Assembly (NCBI GenBank): GCA_025356695.1
Contig: JANXSE010000337.1
Location: 1-33,344 of the forward strand
From: Betaproteobacteria bacterium
Lineage (GTDB): Bacteria > Pseudomonadota > Gammaproteobacteria > Burkholderiales > SG8-41
Direction of reading: 5' to 3'
DNA: 33,344 bases
Below are positions 8,349 through 16,329 of this stretch, piece after piece. Below the pieces are notes generated by a model. That model made no database searches. It was not told where the DNA came from and saw only the letters and a list, made by a program, of their open reading frames with translations. Both the position numbers and the translations under genes were made by a program. Each line of letters opens with the position of its first letter. Positions within the stretch are counted from its first letter, which is position 1.

Positions 8349-9584
8349 TCACCGCATTGCATCCTTCACCAACTGCGTGAACAGTTGATCCGACAGCGCG
8401 GTGCGCCTGAGGCGCAGTTCGCGCCGCACGTGGGCGAGCACTTCTTTTGCATTCTCGGTGGAAAGTTCGCCCAAGCCCAGCGTCTGCACCTTGCGTTTGA
8501 CCGCGTACGCGCCCGAGTAGTGGCACATCGGCACAAACTCCTTGTGCCCCGTTACTTTCGGTGCCCATGCGTTGAACGCCCACTGGCCGTCTTTCGGCAG
8601 CACATAGTGAACCTCGACGCAATGCGAAAACGCAGTGCGTCCGGTCACCGCGTTGTGTGGCGGAATCGGCTGGTTCCAGACATCGGCGACAAACTCCGAA
8701 AAATCCTGCATCGCATCGAGTTTGATGCCGGTGTTGTAACCGTAGAACATTTCCAGTGTGGCGGCGAGCGTGGCGATATTCGGCACGCCGGCGCGTTCGC
8801 CCATGCCGTTGACGCTGCCTTCGAGGATCTCCGCGCCGCCTTCAAGTGCCGCCAACTGGCCGGCGAGGCCGAGATCGAAATCGTTATGGCTGTGGATCGC
8901 CAGCGGAATGCTACCGATGACCTTTTTCACTTCGCGCGCGTGGTATTCATAGACCGCCGGCTTGCACGGCGCACAAATGTCGTCGAGGCGCAAAATATCG
9001 ACGCCGGCTTCGGCAAGACGGCCCGTCATGGTCTTCAACCATTCGATATCCATACGCGCAAAATCGGTGACGATGGCGTTGATGCAGGCGCCCTGCTTTT
9101 TTGCATGACGCACACCCTCGCAGGTAATGTTCAGGTATTCCTCGCGCGACATCTTCATGCCCGCCATCGATTCGACGAGGCCGAAGTTGTAATCGGAACC
9201 GACTATCGACAGGCAGATGATGTCGGCGCCATCGGAAACCAGATGCTCGACTTCTTCGGCGCAGGTTTTCGGATTCAGCGACGAGGTCGGGTGCACCAGC
9301 GCCTGAATCTTCAGATTGAGGCCGAGTTTCTTGACCTGGCGGATCTCTTCAGGCTCGTCGTGATGCATTTCGATGGTCGTGATGCCCGCAGCGTCGGCGC
9401 GCCGCGCGTATTCGATCACGTCTTCTATGCGCAGCGACACGCCTTCGACCTGGCGGCCTTCACGCAGCGTGAGGTCGAGTATCTGCACTTTCTTCGGCAG
9501 GGTCTTGCCGGCGTTAACCTTCTCGTCAAAATTGTACGGGCTGACTGCCCATTTGCCTTCCTTGAAATGCGTGCCCCGCGTCAT
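8349..9584 (-). CDS. HMG-CoA lyase/homocitrate synthase-like (DRE-TIM) enzyme
   Basis: This 411-residue protein is a member of the HMGL-like superfamily, TIM-barrel metal enzymes that make or break C-C bonds next to a carbonyl (isopropylmalate and homocitrate synthases, HMG-CoA lyase). The metal and catalytic motifs are present: DLTLREGRQ at 37-45 (Asp37, Arg41, Glu42), HSHND at 231-235 with both metal histidines, and NGMGERAG at 259-266. It lacks the C-terminal LeuA regulatory domain, but about 140 residues follow the last motif. The ATG at 9584 has GAGGGAG upstream. It lies 52 bp behind the TauD-type gene. A synthase is slightly favoured over a lyase by the NGMGERAG motif; the substrate is unknown. 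Confidence 0.83.
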   Translation of the reverse strand: MTRGTHFKEGKWAVSPYNFDEKVNAGKTLPKKVQILDLTLREGRQVEGVSLRIEDVIEYARRADAAGITTIEMHHDEPEEIRQVKKLGLNLKIQALVHPTSSLNPKTCAEEVEHLVSDGADIICLSIVGSDYNFGLVESMAGMKMSREEYLNITCEGVRHAKKQGACINAIVTDFARMDIEWLKTMTGRLAEAGVDILRLDDICAPCKPAVYEYHAREVKKVIGSIPLAIHSHNDFDLGLAGQLAALEGGAEILEGSVNGMGERAGVPNIATLAATLEMFYGYNTGIKLDAMQDFSEFVADVWNQPIPPHNAVTGRTAFSHCVEVHYVLPKDGQWAFNAWAPKVTGHKEFVPMCHYSGAYAVKRKVQTLGLGELSTENAKEVLAHVRRELRLRRTALSDQLFTQLVKDAMR

Positions 9585-9636
9585 GCTTGCTCCCTCGATT
9601 AAATTGCACAGGGCCGGCCCGGCGGGGCCGGCCGGA

Positions 9637-10566
9637 TTAAAACGGTATGCTGCCCGTAATGGTGGTGCGATGCATGCGGCGGCGCTGCGGCAATGCATAG
9701 TCAGCTACCGCCTGATGCTGCGACGAACAGTTGTCCCACATCACGAGATCGCCGATGCGCCACTTGTGGCGATAAACAAAATCCTCGCGGATGCAGCGCG
9801 CGCGCAATTCGCCGAGCAGCTCTTCACTCTCGCTCGCCGGCACATCGACGATTTTCACCGTCGTCGAATCGTTGACATAAATGCATTTTCGCCCGGTCAC
9901 CGGATGCGTGCGGATCACCGGATGCACAGCTTCCGCCACCTTCTTCTGCTCGGCGTTCACCGTGGTGCGGCTGATGTTCTTGTCGTCGATCTGCTCGGTG
10001 CGAATATCGGCGTCTTTGCGCGAACGGTCGAAGGTATGTTCGAGGCTGTTCAGCGCCTTGAGTCCTGCCAGGCGTCGCTTGAGGTTCTCCGGCAGTGCAT
10101 CGTATGAAGCCGCGGTGCTCGCGAACAGCGTGTCGCCGAGCACATTACCCTTGTCGTCGCGCGGAATTTCCACCGCATACAAAGCCGAACACATGCTCGG
10201 CACCGCCTTGTAGCAAAGGTCGGAATGCCAGTAACGGCCGGCGTCAACGATGCCGATGTTCCTGCCGTCTTCGACGACATTCGAAATCATCAGAATTTCC
10301 GGGTGCCGCGGATGCAGAAACTGTTTAAGCACGTGTATTTCCAGATCGCCGAAACGGCGGCTGAAGGCGATCTGCTGTTCTTCAGTAATTTTCTGATCGC
10401 GAAAGACGACGATCGAATTTTTGAAAAAAGCATCGCGTACCGCGGCAAAGGTCTCGTCGTCCATCGGGCACGACAAATCAATACCGGTGATCTCGGCGCC
10501 AAAATCCGAATTCAGCGGAACGACCGAAAATTTCTGCCGCTTGTTATCGGCGACGACGCTTGCCAT
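9637..10566 (-). CDS. TauD/TfdA-family Fe(II)/2-oxoglutarate dioxygenase
   Basis: This 309-residue protein couples oxidation of a substrate to decarboxylation of 2-oxoglutarate. Iron ligands are visible: HSD at residues 114-116 (His114, Asp116) and the distal His284 in SSQHQAVADY; the 2-oxoglutarate-binding arginine is in the RRRMHRTTI segment (most likely Arg300). The N-terminal FGAEITGIDLS is typical. Relatives act on taurine, 2,4-D and other sulfonates or aryloxyacids. Two ATG codons are adjacent: that at 10566 is better spaced (7 bases) from GGAGG than that at 10569. It sits between the D-2-hydroxyacid dehydrogenase and HMGL-like genes on the same strand. The family is certain; the substrate is not. 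Confidence 0.92.
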   Translation of the reverse strand: MASVVADNKRQKFSVVPLNSDFGAEITGIDLSCPMDDETFAAVRDAFFKNSIVVFRDQKITEEQQIAFSRRFGDLEIHVLKQFLHPRHPEILMISNVVEDGRNIGIVDAGRYWHSDLCYKAVPSMCSALYAVEIPRDDKGNVLGDTLFASTAASYDALPENLKRRLAGLKALNSLEHTFDRSRKDADIRTEQIDDKNISRTTVNAEQKKVAEAVHPVIRTHPVTGRKCIYVNDSTTVKIVDVPASESEELLGELRARCIREDFVYRHKWRIGDLVMWDNCSSQHQAVADYALPQRRRMHRTTITGSIPF

Positions 10567-10644
10567 CATCGCTCCTCCATTTTTTCTTTGAAGACGAAGA
10601 ATAATCAGCGGCGGCGGGTATTGCAACCGCGATCATCACAATCC

Positions 10645-11736
10645 TCATGCCAGCACCTGCGCGATGCCGAGGATGATCTCGCGAAAGTCCTCCAATCCGA
10701 TGGTGCGCGGTTGCCCCGCGGTATGCGGCGTCAAAATCACGTTCCCGAACTGCAACAGCGTATCGTCGTCGCACGCCGGTTCCTCGTATTGTGCATCAAG
10801 CGCACAGCCGCCGAGCTGACCGCGCTGCAACGCGCCTATCAGCGCCTCGCGATCGACCAGTCGCGCCCGCGATACATTGATCAGGCGCGCGCCGCGTTTC
10901 ATCCGCGCAAGCTGTGCGGCACCGAGCATGCCGCGCGTGGCATCGGTCTCGGGCACATGCAGACTCACCCAATCCGCCACCGGCAGCAATTCGTCGAGCG
11001 GCAGATAGTGCACGTTGAACCGTTGCTCGTCCCCGGCACTCAAACGGTGCCGCTGCGTATACACGACCTGCATGCCGAAGGCCGCGGCGCGCAACGCGAG
11101 CTCGCGGCCGATTTCACCCATACCCACAATACCGAGCGTGGTGTCGCGTAAAATGGCCAGCGGCGCAACCCGCGCCCAACCTGAAACCGGCACGCGTTGA
11201 TCGAACGCATCCGCATCGACTGCCGGCGCATAACCCGCCGCCTTCAACCGTTCGACACTGACCGCGCCACTGATGTGGTGCAGCCGCCGCGCCAGCATCA
11301 GCATCATCGCCATCGCATGTTCGGCAACCGACGCGTTGGCGCGCCGCCGCAAGGTGCGCACCGCGACGCCGCGCGTGGCACAGGCCGCGCTGTCGATATT
11401 ATTCAGTACTGTGCCGTATTTCTGCACCACCCTGAGCCCGGCTCCGAGCGCCAGCTCCGCCGCGCCGATCTGCAAAGACTCGACGATCACCGCATCGGCC
11501 TGCGGCAACTGCGTGCGCAATTCCTGCTGCGAATGCACCATGCGCACTTCGCAGGGATACAGCGCCGGTGCTTCACTGCGAATCTGTTTGCACCAGCCGT
11601 CGAAATCCGGCAGCTCGTGCGCCAGCATATGCGCAAACGCCGCGCACAGATCCTGCGGCGCAGCCGGATCGAGTATCACGCGCAGCACACGCGGATACGG
11701 GTCGTCCTCGACCAGCAGGACGCGTTTCGCCGTCAT
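10645..11736 (-). CDS. D-2-hydroxyacid dehydrogenase (NAD-binding)
   Basis: This 363-residue protein is of the D-isomer-specific 2-hydroxyacid dehydrogenase family, which interconverts 2-oxoacids and D-2-hydroxyacids. The Rossmann loop GMGEIG is at 205-210. The catalytic triad is complete: Arg290 (NVSRARLVD), Glu319 (YEEP) and His338 (TPHTAG). The N-terminal substrate domain is longer than usual, with an extra segment at about 20-60. The ATG at 11736 overlaps the stop of the upstream Bug receptor gene by four bases (ATGA), which indicates coupled translation and a shared substrate route. It is probably a glyoxylate/hydroxypyruvate or related oxoacid reductase, but specificity cannot be read. 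Confidence 0.9.
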   Translation of the reverse strand: MTAKRVLLVEDDPYPRVLRVILDPAAPQDLCAAFAHMLAHELPDFDGWCKQIRSEAPALYPCEVRMVHSQQELRTQLPQADAVIVESLQIGAAELALGAGLRVVQKYGTVLNNIDSAACATRGVAVRTLRRRANASVAEHAMAMMLMLARRLHHISGAVSVERLKAAGYAPAVDADAFDQRVPVSGWARVAPLAILRDTTLGIVGMGEIGRELALRAAAFGMQVVYTQRHRLSAGDEQRFNVHYLPLDELLPVADWVSLHVPETDATRGMLGAAQLARMKRGARLINVSRARLVDREALIGALQRGQLGGCALDAQYEEPACDDDTLLQFGNVILTPHTAGQPRTIGLEDFREIILGIAQVLA

Positions 11737-12701
11737 TCGGGTTCGATGCCTGCGCGCTTGACGACTTTCGCCCACTTCGCGGTTTCGGATTTTACGTAAG
11801 CGGAAAATTCTTCAGGCGTGTTGCCGACCGGCTCGGCGCCGTCGGCGGCGATGCGCGCCCGCGTGTCCGGCTGCTGCAGTGCGCGCGCAATACTTGCGGA
11901 CAAAAGCTGCGTGATCTCGCGCGGCGTGGCGGCCGGCGCGCTGACGCCGAACCAGTTGCTCGCTTCATAGCCAGGCACGCCGGATTCGGCAACCGTCGGA
12001 ATATCCGGCGCACCGGAAACGCGGTTGGCGGTTGTCACGCCCAGCGCGCGCAGGCGGCCGGCACGCACCTGCGGCAGCGCCGCGAATATGGTCGGCGACA
12101 TCAGCGGCACATGCCCGGCGACGACGTCGATCACGCCCTGCCCTGCGCCCTTATACGGCACATGCGTGAGCTTGAGGCCGGTCATATCGAGAAACAGTTC
12201 GAAAAACAAATGTGGCGCGGTACCGACACCCGCCGAGGCAAAACTCAACTGTCCCGGACGCGCTTTCGCCAGCGCGATCAAGTCCTTCACGTTCTTTACC
12301 GGCAGCGACGGATGCGCGATCAGCACGTTCGGCAGCGCCACCACCTGCGAGACATGCGCGAAATCGCGCAGCGCGTCGTACGGCACCTTCTTGTACATCG
12401 CCGGATTGATGGCAAGCGGCGCGGTGGCAAGCAGCAAGGTATAGCCGTCAGCCGGTGCGCGCGCCACCGCTTCGCCGCCGATCATGGTGCCGGCGCCGGC
12501 GCGGTTCTCGATCACGATCTGCTGGTGCAGATACTCGGTCAGCTTCGGTGCGATGATGCGCGCAGTGACATCAGCACCGCCGCCGGGCCCGGACGGCACG
12601 ACCAGCCGAATCGGTTTTGCCGGATAGGTCTGCGCGCCGGCATGCGCCGCAAACAGCAGCAACGCCACCGCAGCCGACTTCCATTTCTTCACTCGATACA
12701 C
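11733..12701 (-). CDS. Bug/TctC-type solute-binding receptor (copy 3)
   Basis: This 322-residue periplasmic receptor has a signal peptide with basic start (YRVKKWK), hydrophobic core and AGA-QT cleavage near residue 23, then TYPAKPIRLVVPSGPGGGAD. Also present are ENRAGAGTMIGGEAVA, VPYKGAGQGVIDVVAGHV and PTVAESGVPGYEASNWFG. The start is a GTG at 12699-12701, with GGGGAG about 5 bases upstream; a second GTG three codons later is possible, and no ATG suits. The gene is the first of a leftward cluster, its stop overlaps the D-2-hydroxyacid dehydrogenase start, and it diverges from the isocitrate lyase-like gene at 12788. Confidence 0.9.
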   Translation of the reverse strand: MYRVKKWKSAAVALLLFAAHAGAQTYPAKPIRLVVPSGPGGGADVTARIIAPKLTEYLHQQIVIENRAGAGTMIGGEAVARAPADGYTLLLATAPLAINPAMYKKVPYDALRDFAHVSQVVALPNVLIAHPSLPVKNVKDLIALAKARPGQLSFASAGVGTAPHLFFELFLDMTGLKLTHVPYKGAGQGVIDVVAGHVPLMSPTIFAALPQVRAGRLRALGVTTANRVSGAPDIPTVAESGVPGYEASNWFGVSAPAATPREITQLLSASIARALQQPDTRARIAADGAEPVGNTPEEFSAYVKSETAKWAKVVKRAGIEPE

Positions 12702-12743
12702 GCGTGCTCCCCGGGTGCTCTTGTCCGGCCGCCGATTTCGTTC

Positions 12744-12752
12744 TGCTAGAAT
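12744..12752 (+). promoter_or_regulatory. Candidate extended -10 promoter for the isocitrate lyase-like operon
   Basis: The extended -10 pattern TGCTAGAAT lies 36 bases upstream of the ATG at 12788, in the 86-bp gap between divergent genes. The nearest -35-like TTGTCC (12721-12726) is 20 bases away, too far for a standard spacing, so only the extended -10 supports it. Confidence 0.4.
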
Positions 12753-12787
12753 CGAGCGGCCTTTTTTTCCGATTGTGGAGTACCCGC

Positions 12788-13660
12788 ATGCGAATGACAA
12801 CCCGTTATCGCGAACTGATCAAACGCCCGCAAATCGCAGTGATGGTCGGCGCTTACGACGCGCTCTCGGCCAAGCTGGTCGAACGTGCCGGCTTCGATCT
12901 TACGTTCGTGCACGATTACGGCGTCTCGGCCAGCCTGCTCGGCATGCCCGACATGGGGCTCGTCACGCTGACGGAAATGACCGATATCCTCGAGAAAGTC
13001 GTCAAGGCGGTGAACATTCCGGTGATCGGCGACGGCGGTTGCGGCTTCGGCAATCCGCTGAATACCTATCGCACGGTGCGCGAATACGAATCGGCCGGCG
13101 TCGCCGGCGTCAATCTCGAAGACCAGGTCTATCCGAAGCGCTGCGGCCACCTCGCCGGCAAGCAGGTCGTCACGCCTGCCGAGATGGTGGAAAAAATCCG
13201 CGCCGCGATTGATGCACGCAAAGACCCCGACTTCGTTATCACTGCGCGCGTTGATTCAATCGCCATCCACGGCCTCGACGACGCGATCGAACGCGCCAAC
13301 ATCTACGTCGCAGCAGGCGCCGACATGGTGTTCGTCGAAGCGCCGACCACCGAAGCCGACATCCAGCGCATCATCAACGAAACCAAGGCGCCGTCGTGGA
13401 TCAACATGGTCGAAGGCGGCAAGACGCCGCTGGTGCCGATTCCGCGCCTGCAGGAAATGGGCGCAGCACTCGTCGACTACGGCCCGCTGGTATTGTTCGC
13501 CGCTGCCGCCGGTGTCGACCGCGCGCTGGCGGCGTTGAAACGCGACGGCACCACCGCCAACCACCTCCAAGAACTGATGCTGTTCAACGAAATAAACGCC
13601 ATCAATCGTATCGACGACTATCGCGACATGGAAACACGATACGTAAATCCCGGGAAATAG
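12788..13660 (+). CDS. Isocitrate lyase/PEP mutase-superfamily enzyme
   Basis: This 290-residue protein is of the isocitrate lyase/phosphoenolpyruvate mutase superfamily, TIM barrels that cleave or rearrange small oxoacids (methylisocitrate lyase, carboxyPEP mutase, oxaloacetate hydrolase). The lyase motif PKRCGH is intact (116-121, catalytic Cys119), as is EDQ at 111-113. The metal loop, usually D-A-D-T-G-Y-G, reads DGGCGFG at 82-88, so the second Mg-binding Asp is Gly84. VHDYGVSASLLGMPD (41-55) and VEAPT are also family-like. The ATG at 12788 has GGAG about 10 bases upstream. It is followed directly by the CMD-like gene, whose ribosome binding site overlaps this stop. It is probably a C-C or C-P lyase of unknown specificity. 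Confidence 0.88.
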   Translation: MRMTTRYRELIKRPQIAVMVGAYDALSAKLVERAGFDLTFVHDYGVSASLLGMPDMGLVTLTEMTDILEKVVKAVNIPVIGDGGCGFGNPLNTYRTVREYESAGVAGVNLEDQVYPKRCGHLAGKQVVTPAEMVEKIRAAIDARKDPDFVITARVDSIAIHGLDDAIERANIYVAAGADMVFVEAPTTEADIQRIINETKAPSWINMVEGGKTPLVPIPRLQEMGAALVDYGPLVLFAAAAGVDRALAALKRDGTTANHLQELMLFNEINAINRIDDYRDMETRYVNPGK

Positions 13661-13671
13661 GGGGCGCCGGC

Positions 13672-14223
13672 ATGCCACGCATTCCGCTGTTAACCGAATC
13701 GACCATGACGCCGGAACAGAAGCGCGTGCACGATTTCGTCAAAGGCCGCGCCCGCGACAACAGGGTCGGCGCGCCGTATCAACTGGCGCTGCATTGCCCG
13801 GAATTTCTCGAACGCTGGCAGCAGGTCGGCGAAACGCTGCGCTATTACAACAGCCTGCCGCCCGCATTAAGCGAAATGGCCATCCTGATCACGGCGCGCC
13901 ACACGAGCTGCCAGTACGAATGGATCGCCCACGAACCGCACGCGCGCAAGGGCGGCCTGCCCGACGCCGTGATCGAGGCGATACGCCACGGCAAGCGCCC
14001 GCAGTTCGACGACAGGGATGCCGAGGCCGTCTACGACTACTGCCGCGAGGCGCACGAAAAACATTTCGTCTCGGATGCAACGTATAAGCGTGTGCTCGAT
14101 CGTTTCGACGTCAAAGGCACGGTCGAACTGACGGCGTTGATCGGCCATTACGCGATGATCGCCATAATGATCAACGCGCACGAGTTTGGCACCGAAGGCA
14201 CTCCACCACCGCTACCGGCGTGA
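13672..14223 (+). CDS. Carboxymuconolactone decarboxylase-like protein
   Basis: This 183-residue protein is of the CMD/AhpD-like all-helical family. The conserved helix reads MAILITARHTSCQYEWIAHEPHARKGG (about 65-91), the pattern seen in the hydrolase/decarboxylase-like subgroup. Only one cysteine lies there, so it is not an AhpD-type CxxC peroxidase. The ATG at 13672 follows AGGGGG by about 7 bases, and this site overlaps the TAG of the upstream gene, so the two are surely one operon. Classical members decarboxylate 4-carboxymuconolactone in protocatechuate breakdown; many of this subgroup are uncharacterised. The family is firm, the reaction open. Confidence 0.85.
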   Translation: MPRIPLLTESTMTPEQKRVHDFVKGRARDNRVGAPYQLALHCPEFLERWQQVGETLRYYNSLPPALSEMAILITARHTSCQYEWIAHEPHARKGGLPDAVIEAIRHGKRPQFDDRDAEAVYDYCREAHEKHFVSDATYKRVLDRFDVKGTVELTALIGHYAMIAIMINAHEFGTEGTPPPLPA

Positions 14224-14505
14224 GACGCACGCAGGCACGGCGCGGTCGACCGCAAGGCAGTGCGCGTGTACTGCAAGAGCAGGCAGATCAAACGGAGTTT
14301 GGGTTTTGAGGTGGAGCGCTTGATGAAAAATTATGTCGATGCTGCCCACTATGATTGGATCCCATCGGTTGTCACGGCTTGCGGGTCCGTATGACACGAT
14401 GATTTGACGCCGCCTCCACGAGCGTGCAATCTGTCCCCGGCGGCGGCGCCCTGGCATCCGGGCTGCCGGCAGCCAATAACAATAATCGCCAAACGGGGAG
14501 AACAC

Positions 14506-15891
14506 ATGGATAAGACAAGACGCATCCTGCATCGCGTGCTGTCGTTGTTGCTTCGTCTCAGTGCTTTCCCGGCAGTTGCGCTGCTCGGCGCCTGCGCCGG
14601 CGGCGGGCAGGCGCTGACCAAAGACTATCTGATGGCCAGCGGCCGCTGGGATAACACGGTGATCGTGATTGACGTCGCCGCGGCACTCGTCCCCGCCAAC
14701 GACGGCACAGCCAACGCGGTGATTAACCGCCTGCGGGTAACGCCCGACATCGATGCCAACGGCAGCGGCAAGCGTGACACCATCGCCAGCGGCCAGCCGA
14801 TCTCGGTGGTGGTGTCGCCCGATCAGCGCCGCGCTTATATCTCCAACCATTCGGGCCAGGTCACGCCGGCACAGGCCGCGAGCTTTCAGCATGGCTGGCC
14901 CAGCACCTACACCGTGCTCGATCTGACCAAGGCTACCGACCCGGCGCACAACGGCACGCTAAACACAGTGATCGGCACTATCGACGGCAAAAACTTCGGC
15001 GCTACCGGCTTCGCCATCAGCCCCGACGGCAAAACGGCTGCCGCCGCTGCCGCCGAAACACCCGGCAGCGAAGACGGCGGCAGCCTGATCGGCGTGGTCG
15101 ACCTCGCCGCCAACACGGTGATCCATCAGGTGCAACAGGCCTATGGCAAGCCCGGCTTCCCCTGCCCGGTGGTGCCGATCCCGCGCGCCTCGCCAAACCC
15201 CAAAATCGGCTGTTATGCCGGCACCAACGGCGTCACTTTCAGCCCGCTCGGCGGCGGCACACTGTTCACCGCCAACGGCGGCACCAACGACGTCAGCGTC
15301 ATCAGCTGGCGGAAAGCGCTGGCGCGCGACCCCGGCGCCGAGCTTGCGCGCATCCCCACCGGCATGGGCGGCTTCGGCATCACGACCAGCCCCGACGGCA
15401 AACTGGTGGCGGTGGCCGCGCGTGAAGACCTGGCACTCGACAAACCCGGCAACACCATCTCGATCATCGATGTCGAGCGCGCGCTCACCAACCCGGCGCG
15501 CGCCGAGGTCGCCCGCCTGATGATAGGCACTGACGACCCCAACACCGGCTCGCGCCCGTTCGTTGCGGCCTTCACTCCCGACGGCAAGCGCATCGTTGTC
15601 ACGAACTTCCGCACCAACAACATCTCGATCGTTGATGTGGCCAAGGCGCTAGCCGGCCAGCCGGCCGAAGTGAAGCGGATACCGCTGGAGACACCCGACG
15701 GCAAGCCGTCGCGCCCGCGCGGCGTGGCTTTCACCGCCGACGGTAAGTACGCCGCGATCACCGGTGCGCCGAAAGGCGGACCGGACAGCGGTGTGGTGTG
15801 GCTGGTGAACCTGGACAACTACACGGTGGCCGGCCGCGTCACCATGATCGGCAACGAGTCGTACCTGATCGGCGCGTTTCGCGGGCAGTAA
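14506..15891 (+). CDS. YncE-like beta-propeller lipoprotein
   Basis: This 461-residue protein has a lipoprotein signal ending in LLGAC (cysteine 30), followed by a short Gly-rich linker and a propeller. Blade phrases recur: VVVSPDQRRAYISNHSG, FAISPDGKTAAAAAAE, TFSPLGGGTLFTANGG, ITTSPDGKLVAVAARED, AFTPDGKRIVVTNFRT and AFTADGKYAAITGAPK, each followed by a V-D or S-V-I strand. This matches YVTN/YncE-type surface or periplasmic propellers. GGGGAG sits about 5 bases before the ATG. The gene is 282 bp behind the CMD-like gene, probably a separate unit. Function is unknown; a substrate- or cofactor-binding scaffold anchored in the outer membrane is plausible. Confidence 0.8.
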   Translation: MDKTRRILHRVLSLLLRLSAFPAVALLGACAGGGQALTKDYLMASGRWDNTVIVIDVAAALVPANDGTANAVINRLRVTPDIDANGSGKRDTIASGQPISVVVSPDQRRAYISNHSGQVTPAQAASFQHGWPSTYTVLDLTKATDPAHNGTLNTVIGTIDGKNFGATGFAISPDGKTAAAAAAETPGSEDGGSLIGVVDLAANTVIHQVQQAYGKPGFPCPVVPIPRASPNPKIGCYAGTNGVTFSPLGGGTLFTANGGTNDVSVISWRKALARDPGAELARIPTGMGGFGITTSPDGKLVAVAAREDLALDKPGNTISIIDVERALTNPARAEVARLMIGTDDPNTGSRPFVAAFTPDGKRIVVTNFRTNNISIVDVAKALAGQPAEVKRIPLETPDGKPSRPRGVAFTADGKYAAITGAPKGGPDSGVVWLVNLDNYTVAGRVTMIGNESYLIGAFRGQ

Positions 15892-15949
15892 GAGGCGAAA
15901 CCAAAGGGAGCGGGTTCGATGTACTGAGCCCGGCCTCTTTGACACACAT

Positions 15950-15968
15950 GGGGACGGACCACGGTTTC
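15950..15968 (+). repeat. REP-like 19-bp inverted repeat, left copy
   Basis: GGGGACGGACCACGGTTTC is a perfect inverted match to 16341-16359. The 'GGGGACGGACCACG' sequence is a familiar type of REP word found beside RAYT transposase genes. It marks the left side of the deleted transposase. Confidence 0.8.
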
Positions 15969-16048
15969 TTTTCAACAAGCAATGCCAGCGGTCGGGCTCA
16001 GTCAACTAAACCGCATATCTTGAGCCAATTGATTTCCGCGAACTGACC

Positions 16049-16329
16049 ATGCCCCGCCGCGCCCGCCTTCGCATCGCCGGCATTCCGCTTTGGGAAGTGA
16101 CGAGGCGATCCGGCGGCAGCGCTACGCGGACTTATTCAAGACCGAGATAGACGAAGTTGAGCTCAAGGATATCCGCGCGGCCGCCAACGGTGGATATGCG
16201 TTTGGTGGAGAGCGGTTTAAGACTGAAATTGCGATAGCGCTGGGCCGGCGTGTTGCGCCTGCGGTTGGTGGGCGTCCGGCCAGTAGTGGCTACGTTCACG
16301 ATGACAAACAACAGGAGCTATCGTTGTGA
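16049..16329 (+). pseudogene. REP-associated tyrosine transposase (RAYT), internally deleted
   Basis: The ATG at 16049 encodes MPRRARLRIAGIPL, the typical N-terminus of betaproteobacterial RAYT (IS200-like, Y1 transposase) proteins. Right after it the frame changes. In the next frame from about 16091, GSDEAIRRQRYADLFKTEID and a later AAANGGYAFGGERFKTEIA, then ALGRRVAPAVGGRP, give the typical C-terminus of the same family. The middle, including the HUH and catalytic tyrosine region (roughly 140 residues in intact relatives), is missing and the join is out of frame. The protein cannot be active. The remnant lies between perfect 19-bp inverted repeats, the usual setting of a RAYT gene. The N- and C-terminal matches come from family memory. 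Confidence 0.8.

Noticed and set aside
8219..8362. N-terminal extension of the receptor at 7256 by 48 residues
   Set aside because: It would translate the palindromic repeats and places the signal peptide inside the protein; the ATG at 8218 has a strong ribosome binding site.
14212..14949. Leftward 245-residue frame over the gap before the propeller lipoprotein gene
   Set aside because: It covers the lipoprotein signal region in antisense and shows no motif. The gap 14224-14505 itself holds nothing I recognise.
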